From Bacteroidales bacterium (GTDB lineage: Bacteria > Bacteroidota > Bacteroidia > Bacteroidales > Muribaculaceae): DNA of 51,760 nt. Made by a program: the position numbers and the translations under genes. Below are positions 5,926 through 14,243 of the stretch, one piece after another (position 1 is the stretch's first letter; the number at the start of each line of letters is the position of its first letter). A model generated the notes under the pieces. It was given only the letters and a program-made list of their open reading frames with translations. It made no database searches and had not been told where the DNA came from. Location: contig DXYS01000025.1 in assembly GCA_019415705.1 (NCBI GenBank), positions 1 through 51,760 of the forward strand, written 5' to 3'.

Positions 5926-6555
5926 ATGGACATTAAAGACATTACAGTCAGGTTTGCCGAGCCCTCACATGCCAAATATGCCGATTTGATCGTGCGTCTG
6001 ATTTACGAATCAGCTTTGCAGCGCGGCACCGGCATTGCCAAGAGGTCACCCGAGTATATCGCCCAGAAAATCAACGGCGGTAAAAGTGTGGTGGCTCTCC
6101 ACGGCGACCGTCTTGTAGGGTTCAGCTACATCGAGAGCTGGGGTCATGGAGATTATGTCGCAACATCCGGATTGATTGTCGATCCAGAATACCGCCATCT
6201 TGGCCTTGCCGGCGCCATCAAGGCGAAAACGTTCGAGCTGGCTCGACTTCGATTTCCGTTTGCCAAAATCTTCTCCATCACCACGTCGCTCCCGGTTATG
6301 AAGCTTAATTCGCGCATGGGCTACAAGCCCGTTACATTCTCGGAGCTGACAGATGACGAGGAGTTCTGGCGAGGATGCGAGGGTTGCAGAAACTACGATA
6401 TTCTGCAGCGTAACAACCGCCGCATGTGCCTTTGCACAGGCATGCTTTACGACCCCCAGCAACCTCTTGCAGAGAAAGACCGCCCCAATCCTTACGTCAT
6501 GAAACTCAGGAACACAATCAACAAGGTGCTCCATCTGAAGACAGGCGGCCGTTAA
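5926..6555 (+). CDS. GNAT acyltransferase, probable first enzyme of arginine synthesis (N-acylglutamate synthase-like)
   Basis: This 209-residue protein has a GNAT core at residues 7-135: VVALHGDRLVGFSYIE, then GLIVDPEYRHLGLAGAIKAKTFELA carrying the acyl-CoA-binding loop (R90-H-L-G-L-A), then MKLNSRMGYKP. Residues 150-171 add CxxC and CxC (Cys151, 154, 168, 170), a possible metal site that is not part of the basic fold. It is the first gene of an otherwise complete arginine operon that contains no argJ and no argA-type kinase fusion. Bacteroides genomes carry the same kind of gene next to argG. I infer that it acylates glutamate, probably with succinyl-CoA because ArgF' here is of the succinyl type, but acetyl-CoA cannot be excluded. 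Confidence 0.75.
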   Translation: MDIKDITVRFAEPSHAKYADLIVRLIYESALQRGTGIAKRSPEYIAQKINGGKSVVALHGDRLVGFSYIESWGHGDYVATSGLIVDPEYRHLGLAGAIKAKTFELARLRFPFAKIFSITTSLPVMKLNSRMGYKPVTFSELTDDEEFWRGCEGCRNYDILQRNNRRMCLCTGMLYDPQQPLAEKDRPNPYVMKLRNTINKVLHLKTGGR

Positions 6556-6585
6556 TATTTACGTAAATCGAAATCAAAAACAATA

Positions 6586-7803
6586 ATGACACAAGAAAAA
6601 AAGAAGAAAGTCCTTCTGGCGTTTTCAGGAGGCCTTGACACATCATTTGCAGTAAAATATCTGTCAGAAGATCTTGGCTATGAGGTCCACACCGCCATCG
6701 CCAATACCGGCGGATTCACCGACGAGGAACTCAAAGTCATCGCTGACAAATCAAAACGTCTCGGTGCCGCCTCGCATGCCACGCTTGACATCACCGGCGA
6801 GTATTACGACAAGAGCATACGCTATATGATAGCCGGCAACGTGCTGCGCAACGGCACATATCCGATTTCGGTCTCATCGGAGCGTATTTTTCAGGCTATC
6901 GCCACGATTAACTATGCCAAGAAAATCGGAGCTGACGCCATCGCCCACGGCTCGACAGGTGCCGGCAACGATCAGGTGAGATTTGACCTGACATTTCAGA
7001 TTCTCGCCCCGGAGATTGAGATTATCACTCCGACGCGCGACATGACTCTGACCCGCGAGTATGAGATTGATTATCTCAAGAAACACGGCTATGAGGCTGA
7101 TTTCAAGAAACTTGAATATTCTATCAACAAAGGTCTGTGGGGCACATCAATCGGGGGCAAGGAGACTCTGCACTCCGAGCAGACTCTTCCCGAGGAGGCT
7201 TATCCCTCGCAGATTACAGCCACCGAGCCTGAGACCCTGAAGCTTACATTTGACGAGGGCGAGCTGACTGCTGTCAACGGCCGTCATTTCGACGACAAGG
7301 TCGAGGCCATCCGTGAGGTCGAGCGCATCGGCTCACGTTTCGGCATCGGCCGCGACATGCACATCGGCGACACCATCATAGGCATCAAGGGCCGTGTGGG
7401 CTTCGAGGCCGCAGCTCCGATTCTGATTATCGCCGCTCACAAGATGCTTGAGAAGCACACGCTGACCAAATGGCAGCAGTACTGGAAAGACCAAGTCGGC
7501 ACATGGTACGGCATGTTCTTGCACGAGGCGCAGTATCTCGAGCCAGTCATGCGCGACATCGAGAAGATGCTCGAGAGCTCGCAGCGCAATGTCAGCGGCA
7601 CGGTCGAGCTGACGCTCCGTCCTTACTGCTACACGCTCGTTGGCGTCGACTCACCCTTTGACCTTATGAAGACCGATTTCGGCGAATACGGCGAGGTCAA
7701 CAAGGCATGGACGGCCGATGACGTCAAGGGCTTTACCAAGATTATGGGCAATCAGATGAAGATTTACCATAACAATCAGGTCAAGAACGGCAAAGCCGAA
7801 TAA
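6586..7803 (+). CDS. argG: Argininosuccinate synthase
   Basis: This 405-residue cytosolic enzyme joins citrulline and aspartate using ATP, the penultimate step of arginine synthesis. The N-terminal nucleotide-binding motif AFSGGLDTS (residues 12-20) is typical. HGSTGAGNDQVRFDL (about 124-138) forms part of the citrulline and aspartate sites. The tetramerisation and C-terminal parts (PYCYTLVGVDSPFDLM) are complete. Length matches the family. It is the second gene of the operon, 30 bp after the GNAT gene and 12 bp before argC. Confidence 0.97.
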   Translation: MTQEKKKKVLLAFSGGLDTSFAVKYLSEDLGYEVHTAIANTGGFTDEELKVIADKSKRLGAASHATLDITGEYYDKSIRYMIAGNVLRNGTYPISVSSERIFQAIATINYAKKIGADAIAHGSTGAGNDQVRFDLTFQILAPEIEIITPTRDMTLTREYEIDYLKKHGYEADFKKLEYSINKGLWGTSIGGKETLHSEQTLPEEAYPSQITATEPETLKLTFDEGELTAVNGRHFDDKVEAIREVERIGSRFGIGRDMHIGDTIIGIKGRVGFEAAAPILIIAAHKMLEKHTLTKWQQYWKDQVGTWYGMFLHEAQYLEPVMRDIEKMLESSQRNVSGTVELTLRPYCYTLVGVDSPFDLMKTDFGEYGEVNKAWTADDVKGFTKIMGNQMKIYHNNQVKNGKAE

Positions 7804-7815
7804 TCAGCTACCGCC

Positions 7816-8784
7816 GTGAAAAAAATAGGTATAATCGGAGGTGCCGGCTATACGGCCGGCGAACTTCTGCGCCTGCTCATCAATCATCCCGAGGTGAGCA
7901 TCGAGTTTGTGCACTCGACGAGTAACGCCGGCGAGGCTGTCTCTGACGTCCATCACGGATTGATAGGCGAGACAGACCTCAGATTTTCGGACACACATCC
8001 GCTTGACGACATCGACATACTCTTTCTATGCTCGGCTCACGGCCACAGCCGTAAGTTCTGGGAGGAGAACGAGCGCCCGGCATGTCTGCGCGTGATAGAT
8101 CTCGCGCAGGACTATCGCGACGAATCTGACGGATATGTTTATGGTTTACCCGAGATAAACCGTGACCGTGTCGCCGAGGCCCGCTCAGTGGCCAATCCCG
8201 GTTGCTTCGCCACGGCGCTCCAGCTCTCGCTTTTGCCGCTTGCTGCAGCCGGCTTACTGCCTGCCGGCGGTGAAATCAACATCACTGCTCTGACCGGCTC
8301 GACAGGAGCAGGCGTCAAACCGGGCCCGACGAGTCATTTCAGCTGGCGCACAGACAATGTGTCGGTCTATAAGGCTTTCACCCATCAGCATCTGATTGAA
8401 ATCGGCGCCACACTCGCCAAACTGCAGCCCGGCTATAATTCGCGCATCAATTTCATCCCGATGCGCGGTGACTTTGCGCGCGGCATATTTGCCGTGACGC
8501 ATCTCGATTGTAAACTCACGGCTGAGGAGGCGGTGAAATTGTATAAGGACTTCTACCGTGATGCAGCTTTTACATTTGTAAGCGACAGACCCATAGACTT
8601 GAAACAGGCCGTCAATACTAACAAGGCCATTATCCACGTTGATAAAATCGGCGATAAACTGTTGATTACATGTGCCGAGGATAATCTGCTCAAAGGTGCG
8701 TCGGGTCAGGCCATACAGAATATGAATATTATGCTCGGCATTGACGAGCACACCGGTCTGAGGCTCAAGCCTTCGGCCTTCTAA
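7816..8784 (+). CDS. argC: N-acyl-gamma-glutamyl-phosphate reductase
   Basis: This 322-residue NADPH-dependent reductase forms the N-acylglutamate semialdehyde from the acyl phosphate made by ArgB. The N-terminal Rossmann motif is GIIGGAGYTAGELLRLL. The catalytic cysteine is Cys130 in ANPGCFATALQ. The later substrate-binding histidine lies in FIPMRGDFARGIFAVTH or nearby. The gene begins with GTG at 7816; no ATG precedes the Rossmann motif, so GTG is the only reasonable start. It is 12 bp downstream of argG. If the pathway uses succinyl intermediates, as ArgF' suggests, this enzyme must accept the succinylated substrate. Confidence 0.96.
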   Translation: MKKIGIIGGAGYTAGELLRLLINHPEVSIEFVHSTSNAGEAVSDVHHGLIGETDLRFSDTHPLDDIDILFLCSAHGHSRKFWEENERPACLRVIDLAQDYRDESDGYVYGLPEINRDRVAEARSVANPGCFATALQLSLLPLAAAGLLPAGGEINITALTGSTGAGVKPGPTSHFSWRTDNVSVYKAFTHQHLIEIGATLAKLQPGYNSRINFIPMRGDFARGIFAVTHLDCKLTAEEAVKLYKDFYRDAAFTFVSDRPIDLKQAVNTNKAIIHVDKIGDKLLITCAEDNLLKGASGQAIQNMNIMLGIDEHTGLRLKPSAF

Positions 8785-8797
8785 AATTCACGCAAAG

Positions 8798-9925
8798 ATG
8801 GAACTTTTTGACGTATATTCATTATATGATATAGAGCCGATCAGCGGCCGAGGCTCGCATGTCTTCACCGCTGACGGCACCGACTATCTCGACCTCTACG
8901 GCGGCCATGCCGTGATTTCGATAGGTCACGCTCATCCGCATTATGTAGAGGCCATCGCCTCACAGGCGGCAAAACTGGGTTTCTACTCAAATTCGGTCAT
9001 CAACAGTCTGCAGAGCCGTCTTGCCGAGAAGCTCGGCCGCGTTTCGGGCTATGATGACTATCGTCTCTTCCTCTGCAACTCCGGTGCCGAGGCCAATGAA
9101 AACGCCCTCAAACTGGCGTCATTCGCTACAGGCCGCAGCAAAATTCTGTCCTTCGGCAAGGCTTTTCACGGTCGTACATCGGGCGCTGTCGCCGCCACTG
9201 ATAATCCCGCCATTCAGTCACCGTTCAACAAGACTGACCATGTCACCTTCGTTCCGCTGAATGACACGGAGGCCATGCGACGCGAGCTTGCCACGGGTGA
9301 GTATGCCGCCGCCATCATCGAGGGTATACAGGGCGTCTCGGGCATACATGTGCCTGATGATGACTTCCTTAAAGAGCTTATCGATACGTGCCATGCAAAC
9401 GGTTCGCTGCTTATTCTCGATGAGATACAGTCAGGCTACGGTCGCAGTGGCAAATTTTTCGCCCATCAGTACGCCGACATACGTCCCGACATCATCACCT
9501 GTGCCAAAGGCATCGCCAACGGTTTCCCGATGGGAGCCGTGCTTATCTCGCCTGAGATTGAGGCGCGGAAAGGCATGCTCGGCACGACTTTCGGCGGCAA
9601 CCATCTCGCCTGCGCTGCGGCAATCGCCGTTCTCGATGTCATCGAGTCCGAAAACCTTGTTGACAATGCCGCTCGTGTAGGCGAGTATCTTATCGCTGAG
9701 CTTTCAAAGTTTCCGCGAGTAAGCGAGGTCAGAGGACGCGGACTGATGATAGGTCTTGAAGTCGACGGCTTCACAGGCTCTGATTTACGCCGTAAGCTAC
9801 TCTTTGGCCATCACGTGTTTACCGGCGGGGCAGGGCAGTACACTCTGCGTCTGCTGCCGGCTCTCTCCATTTCAAAAGCCGAGGCTGACATGTTCCTCGA
9901 CAAATTCAAACAAACCATTTGCTAA
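8798..9925 (+). CDS. argD: N-acylornithine aminotransferase
   Basis: This 375-residue PLP-dependent class III aminotransferase converts N-acylglutamate semialdehyde to N-acylornithine using glutamate. The phosphate-cup segment FLCNSGAEANENALKLA spans about 91-107, the cofactor-contacting LILDEIQSGYGRSG is at 205-218, and the Schiff-base lysine is Lys237 in TCAKGIANGFPMGA. The length and ends are complete. The spacing is 13 bp after argC and 2 bp before argF'. Enzymes of this family often accept acetyl, succinyl or free ornithine and may also act in diaminopimelate synthesis, which would connect it to lysC and lysA elsewhere in the window. Confidence 0.94.
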   Translation: MELFDVYSLYDIEPISGRGSHVFTADGTDYLDLYGGHAVISIGHAHPHYVEAIASQAAKLGFYSNSVINSLQSRLAEKLGRVSGYDDYRLFLCNSGAEANENALKLASFATGRSKILSFGKAFHGRTSGAVAATDNPAIQSPFNKTDHVTFVPLNDTEAMRRELATGEYAAAIIEGIQGVSGIHVPDDDFLKELIDTCHANGSLLILDEIQSGYGRSGKFFAHQYADIRPDIITCAKGIANGFPMGAVLISPEIEARKGMLGTTFGGNHLACAAAIAVLDVIESENLVDNAARVGEYLIAELSKFPRVSEVRGRGLMIGLEVDGFTGSDLRRKLLFGHHVFTGGAGQYTLRLLPALSISKAEADMFLDKFKQTIC

Positions 9926-9927
9926 TC

Positions 9928-10881
9928 ATGAAAAAATTCACCTGCGTCAATGATATAGGCCCGCTTGACATCGCTCTCGCCGAGGCCGCTGCGGTTAAGA
10001 AAGACCGTTTCGCATTCACCGAGCTCGGCCGCAACCGCACACTGCTCATGATATTTTTTAACTCGTCGCTGCGCACCCGTCTGTCGACACAGAAAGCCGC
10101 TATGAATCTCGGCATGAATGTGATGGTGCTCGATGTCAATCAGGGCGCATGGCGTTTGGAGACAGAGCGCGGCGTGGTGATGGACGGCGATAAGGCCGAG
10201 CATCTTTTGGAGGCCATACCCGTCATGGGCTCTTATTGCGACATCATCGGTGTGCGCTCATTTGCCGGGCTTAAAGACAAACGCGAGGACTATGAGGAAT
10301 TGGTTATCAGTCAGTTCATAAAATATTCAGGCCGTCCCGTGTTCAGCATGGAGGCTGCCACGCGCCATCCGCTGCAGAGTTTTGCCGACCTTATCACTAT
10401 CGAGGAGTATAAGACCAAGCCGCGTCCCAAGGTCGTGATGACATGGGCGCCTCATCCCAAGGCTTTGCCGCAGGCCGTGCCAAATTCGTTTGCCGAATGG
10501 ATGAATGTTACAGACTATGATTTCGTAATCACGCATCCCCACGGCTACGAACTTGACCCGAAATTTACCGCCGGTGCAAAAATCATCTATGACCAGCGCG
10601 AGGCACTCGAGGGCGCTGACTTTGTCTATGCCAAGAACTGGTCGGCCTATGCTGACCCCAACTATGGCAAGGTGCTGTCGACTGACCGCTCGTGGACTGT
10701 CGACGCCGAGAAAATGGGCCTGACTGACAACGCTTTCTTTATGCACTGTCTCCCTGTCAGACGCAACATGATTGTCACTGACGACGTCATTGAGTCGGAG
10801 CGCAGTCTCGTAATCCCCGAGGCCGCAAACCGTGAGATTTCGGCACAGACAGTGCTAAAACGCATGCTCGAAAGTCTTTAA
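9928..10881 (+). CDS. argF': N-succinylornithine-type transcarbamylase (ArgF')
   Basis: This 317-residue protein matches the Bacteroides ArgF' type. It makes N-acylcitrulline from carbamoyl phosphate and N-acylornithine, which is then deacylated by ArgE. The carbamoyl-phosphate loop is SSLRTRLSTQ (46-55), ATRHPLQSFADL lies in the middle, and HCLPVRRNMIVTDDVI near the end carries the HCLP motif. The start is ATG at 9928, 2 bp after argD; an ATG at 9919 would overlap argD. From memory, residue 90 sets specificity in the family: Glu in acetyl enzymes and Pro in the Bacteroides fragilis succinyl enzyme. Here the GDKxEHL site has Ala90. A small non-Glu residue favours succinyl, but activity was not tested. 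Confidence 0.93.
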   Translation: MKKFTCVNDIGPLDIALAEAAAVKKDRFAFTELGRNRTLLMIFFNSSLRTRLSTQKAAMNLGMNVMVLDVNQGAWRLETERGVVMDGDKAEHLLEAIPVMGSYCDIIGVRSFAGLKDKREDYEELVISQFIKYSGRPVFSMEAATRHPLQSFADLITIEEYKTKPRPKVVMTWAPHPKALPQAVPNSFAEWMNVTDYDFVITHPHGYELDPKFTAGAKIIYDQREALEGADFVYAKNWSAYADPNYGKVLSTDRSWTVDAEKMGLTDNAFFMHCLPVRRNMIVTDDVIESERSLVIPEAANREISAQTVLKRMLESL

Positions 10882-10892
10882 CCGTCCGAGGT

Positions 10893-11666
10893 ATGATTAA
10901 CGTAGTAAAAATAGGCGGCAACGTCGTAGATAATCCTGCGGCTTTGGCCGCTTTTCTCCGCGATTTCGCCTCGCTTAAAGGGCCCAAGATACTCGTCCAC
11001 GGCGGCGGTAAGGAAGCCACGCGCCTTTCGACGACTTTAGGCATCGAGACACAGATGATTGACGGTCGCCGCGTGACAGACCGTCAGACGCTTGACGTTG
11101 TCACGATGGTCTATGCCGGCCTAATCAACAAGCGTATCGTCGCGATGCTGCAGGCCGAAGGCTGCAATGCGGTCGGTCTGTCAGGCGCTGACGGCAATGT
11201 CATTCCCGCGCGCCGCCGCCCGGCCAATCCTGTTGATTACGGATTTGTCGGCGATATAGACCCGCGGGCTGTCAACGACCGTTTCATCGCTTCGTTGCTC
11301 GCAGCCGGCGTTACGCCGGTGTTCTGTGCCATCTGTCATGACGGGGGAGGCTCGCTACTCAACTGCAACGCCGACTCTGTCGCTGCGGCTGTCGCTCAGG
11401 GCGCGTCGCGCATTGATGCGACACGGCTGACTTATTGCTTTGAGAAAGCCGGAGTGCTTCGCGATGTCGACGACCCCGCGTCGGTCATAGAGTTGGTGAC
11501 AGCCGAGTCGTTTGTGACTTTGCGCGAGCAGGGCATAGTCGCCAAAGGCATGATTCCCAAAATCGAAAACGCGCTCGCATGTGCCGCAGCAGGTGTCTCC
11601 GAGGTCAGAATATGTCAGGCCGAGGCGCTGACTGTCGGTGGTGGCACAACCATCCGTACTAAATAA
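10893..11666 (+). CDS. argB: N-acylglutamate kinase
   Basis: This 257-residue amino-acid kinase phosphorylates the gamma-carboxylate of N-acylglutamate. The start INVVKIGGNVV is the phosphate-binding K-x-G-G, LVHGGGKEAT (34-43) is the glycine-rich substrate loop, and AVGLSGADGNVI and VSEVRICQAEALTVGGGTTI near the end complete the fold. It lacks the N-terminal helix found in arginine-sensitive hexameric kinases, so direct feedback inhibition by arginine is less likely (inference). It starts 11 bp after argF' and its stop directly abuts the argE ATG. Confidence 0.93.
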   Translation: MINVVKIGGNVVDNPAALAAFLRDFASLKGPKILVHGGGKEATRLSTTLGIETQMIDGRRVTDRQTLDVVTMVYAGLINKRIVAMLQAEGCNAVGLSGADGNVIPARRRPANPVDYGFVGDIDPRAVNDRFIASLLAAGVTPVFCAICHDGGGSLLNCNADSVAAAVAQGASRIDATRLTYCFEKAGVLRDVDDPASVIELVTAESFVTLREQGIVAKGMIPKIENALACAAAGVSEVRICQAEALTVGGGTTIRTK

Positions 11667-12752
11667 ATGAATACGCGCCCTGCACATAAATATCTTGACG
11701 AGTCGGTCGCCTTGCTGCAGCGTCTGATAGCCGCGCCGTCATTTTCTCGCGACGAGTCTGCTACGGCCGACATCTGGCAGCAGTGGCTCGGCGAGAGGGT
11801 GGGTGACGTGCGGCGATTCCGCAACAATGTCTATGCCGTCGCGCCGGGCTTTGACCCCGTGCGCCCGACGCTTATGCTCAACTCTCATCACGACACGGTC
11901 CGTCCCTCGTCGTCATACACCCGCGACCCGTTTAAGCCTGAAACCGTTGGCGACCGCCTCTACGGCCTCGGCAGCAATGACGCCGGCGCCTCGGGTGTGG
12001 CTCTCGCCTCGACTTTTATCGAGCTGTATAAACGCACGGAGTTGCCGGTGAATCTTTTGCTTGCGATTACCGCCGAAGAGGAGGTGTCGGGCGAGAACGG
12101 CATGCGTGCGTTTCTGCCATATCTGCGTGAGCAGGGGCTTTATCCCGATATGGCCATCGTCGGAGAGCCCACAGGCATGTGTCCGGCCGTGGCCGAGCGC
12201 GGTCTGCTTGTCCTCGACGCCGTCGCTGCCGGTAAATCGGGCCACGCCGCGCGCAACGAGGGTATAAACGCCATCTACCGCGCTATCGAAGATATCAGCC
12301 GTCTCCGCACCTTCAAGACCGAGCGCGTCAGCGAGGTCCTCGGACCTATTAAGGTAAGTGTAACGGTCATTGACGCAGGCACTCAGCATAATGTCGTGCC
12401 TGACAGCTGCCGTTATGTCGTCGATGTGCGCACGACCGACGCCTATACCAACGAGGAGACGGTCGAACTGCTCCGTCGCACCGTTGAGTGGAGCACACTG
12501 ACGCCGCGCTCGACACGCATACACGCCTCTGTCATTGACGCCGGTCACAAACTTGTCGCGGCTGCAAAGGCTTTCGGCCTCGTGCCGTTTGTCTCGCCGA
12601 CGACCTCCGATATGGCGCTAATGCCTGATATAGATTCACTTAAAATCGGGCCCGGGCAGTCGTCGCGCTCTCACAGCGCCGACGAGTTTGTCCTTCTCTC
12701 TGAGATTAACGAGGCTCTTTATATTTACCCTGAAATAATTAAAGCTTTATAA
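11667..12752 (+). CDS. argE: M20 metallopeptidase, N-acylcitrulline/N-acylornithine deacylase
   Basis: This 361-residue zinc amidohydrolase should remove the acyl group from the N-acylated intermediate. M20 ligands are visible: LNSHHDTV supplies His74 and Asp76, GSNDAGAS supplies bridging Asp105, and AITAEEEVSG supplies catalytic Glu137 and ligand Glu138. IVGEPTGM is another ligand region, and a C-terminal His lies in QSSRSHSADEFV. In a pathway with ArgF' the substrate is acylcitrulline rather than acylornithine. It follows argB with no gap and precedes argH by one base. The name argE is by pathway; the sequence is also close to DapE-type M20 enzymes. Confidence 0.9.
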   Translation: MNTRPAHKYLDESVALLQRLIAAPSFSRDESATADIWQQWLGERVGDVRRFRNNVYAVAPGFDPVRPTLMLNSHHDTVRPSSSYTRDPFKPETVGDRLYGLGSNDAGASGVALASTFIELYKRTELPVNLLLAITAEEEVSGENGMRAFLPYLREQGLYPDMAIVGEPTGMCPAVAERGLLVLDAVAAGKSGHAARNEGINAIYRAIEDISRLRTFKTERVSEVLGPIKVSVTVIDAGTQHNVVPDSCRYVVDVRTTDAYTNEETVELLRRTVEWSTLTPRSTRIHASVIDAGHKLVAAAKAFGLVPFVSPTTSDMALMPDIDSLKIGPGQSSRSHSADEFVLLSEINEALYIYPEIIKAL

Positions 12753-12753
12753 T

Positions 12754-14052
12754 ATGGCTAAACAATTGTGGAACAAAGGCTTTGAACCTGACCGCCAGAT
12801 TGAGGACTTCACTGTCGGCGCTGACCGCGAGCTCGATTTGCGTCTCGCCGCCTATGACGTCGAGGGCTCGAAGGCCCACATAAAAATGCTTACAAAAATC
12901 GGTCTGCTCACGCAGGATGAACTTGACCGCCTGCTTCCGGCTCTTGACGAGATTGCCGCGACCATTGCCCGCGGCGAGTTTAGAATTGACGACGGCGTCG
13001 AGGATGTACATTCGCAGGTCGAACTGATGCTCACAGAGCGCCTTGGCGATATCGGCAAGAAGATTCACTCGGGTCGTTCGCGCAACGATCAGGTGCTCGT
13101 TGACCTCAAATTATTCTTCCGAGACGAACTCAAACATATAGCTGAAGCAGTTAACCGTTTGTTCGTCAGATTGCAGTCTCTTTCGGAGCAGCATAGCGAC
13201 AAGCTTATGCCGGGCTATACCCATCTGCAGGTTGCCATGCCGTCGTCATTCGGCCTGTGGTTTGGTGCCTATGCCGAGTCGTTGACCGACGACATGCAGA
13301 TGGTCCTCGCCGCTTACCGCATCGCCAATCAGAATCCGCTCGGGTCGGCCGCAGGCTACGGCTCATCGTTCCCGCTTGACCGCGAGATGACAACAGAATT
13401 GCTCGGCTTTGACCGTCCTCACTATAATGTTGTGGCCGCACAGATGAGCCGCGGCAAGACTGAGCGCGCCGTAGCCTCGGCCATTGCCGCCGTGGCGTCA
13501 ACGCTCGGTCACCTTGCCATGGACGTTTGCATGTGGATGTGTAATAACTTCGGCTTCGTCTCCTTCCCTGACGAGCTGACGACCGGTTCAAGCATCATGC
13601 CGCACAAGAAAAATCCTGATGTATTCGAGATTATGCGCGGAAAGTGCAACCGTCTGCAGTCGTTGCCCAACGAGCTGACTATCCTTACGGCCAACCTGCC
13701 GCTCGGCTACAACCGTGACCTTCAGCTGATGAAAGACATCGTCTTCCCCGCCACGACCGAGCTCATCGAGTGCCTTGACATGGCTGATTTCATGCTCTCG
13801 CACATTAATGTCCGCGACCACATCCTCGACGACAGCCGTTATGACTACATCTTCACTGTCGAGGACGTCAATCGCCTCGTAGTGGCCGGCGTCCCGTTCC
13901 GCGACGCTTACCGTCAGGTCGGCATGGCCGTGCAGAACAAGACATATAAGCCCGGGCGCGAAGTCTCGCACACCCACACAGGCAGCATAGGTAACCTCGC
14001 CAACGACCGCATCGCCGCCAAAATGAACGAAATCCTCGCCGAAATACGTTAA
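12754..14052 (+). CDS. argH: Argininosuccinate lyase
   Basis: This 432-residue enzyme cleaves argininosuccinate to arginine and fumarate and is the last gene of the operon. The conserved regions are SGRSRNDQV (107-115), the catalytic TH at 156-157 in PGYTHLQVA, and the signature loop TTGSSIMPHKKNPD (276-289) with catalytic serine. The length is slightly below the roughly 460 of the E. coli protein, but all three conserved regions and the C-terminal helices are present. A strong terminator follows. Confidence 0.96.
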   Translation: MAKQLWNKGFEPDRQIEDFTVGADRELDLRLAAYDVEGSKAHIKMLTKIGLLTQDELDRLLPALDEIAATIARGEFRIDDGVEDVHSQVELMLTERLGDIGKKIHSGRSRNDQVLVDLKLFFRDELKHIAEAVNRLFVRLQSLSEQHSDKLMPGYTHLQVAMPSSFGLWFGAYAESLTDDMQMVLAAYRIANQNPLGSAAGYGSSFPLDREMTTELLGFDRPHYNVVAAQMSRGKTERAVASAIAAVASTLGHLAMDVCMWMCNNFGFVSFPDELTTGSSIMPHKKNPDVFEIMRGKCNRLQSLPNELTILTANLPLGYNRDLQLMKDIVFPATTELIECLDMADFMLSHINVRDHILDDSRYDYIFTVEDVNRLVVAGVPFRDAYRQVGMAVQNKTYKPGREVSHTHTGSIGNLANDRIAAKMNEILAEIR

Positions 14053-14074
14053 TTTACATAAGCGATTAAGGCTC

Positions 14075-14110
14075 ACGGCCGACGCATCTCTTTGCGCCGG
14101 CCGTAATTTT
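14075..14110 (+). terminator. Terminator of the arginine operon
   Basis: The stem ACGGCCG(A)CGCA pairs with TGCGCCGGCCGT (14075-14104, one mismatch), followed by AATTTT. Confidence 0.75.
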
Positions 14111-14165
14111 AACTGTTCAAAAGCAGTTTTTGGGCTGATGCTTGCTGTCAGTTGCAAATTATGAT

Positions 14166-14173
14166 TAATTTTG
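14166..14173 (+). promoter_or_regulatory. glnS promoter -7 box
   Basis: TAATTTTG lies between the arg terminator and glnS, with a predicted leader of about 64 nt. CTTG sits 21 bp upstream as a poor -33 box. Confidence 0.5.
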
Positions 14174-14243
14174 TAGTCTAATTAATAAATTTCCCGGCGC
14201 TCGGGGCGTTGAGCCTGAGTTGTGGGCCTAATTTCGATATCCT

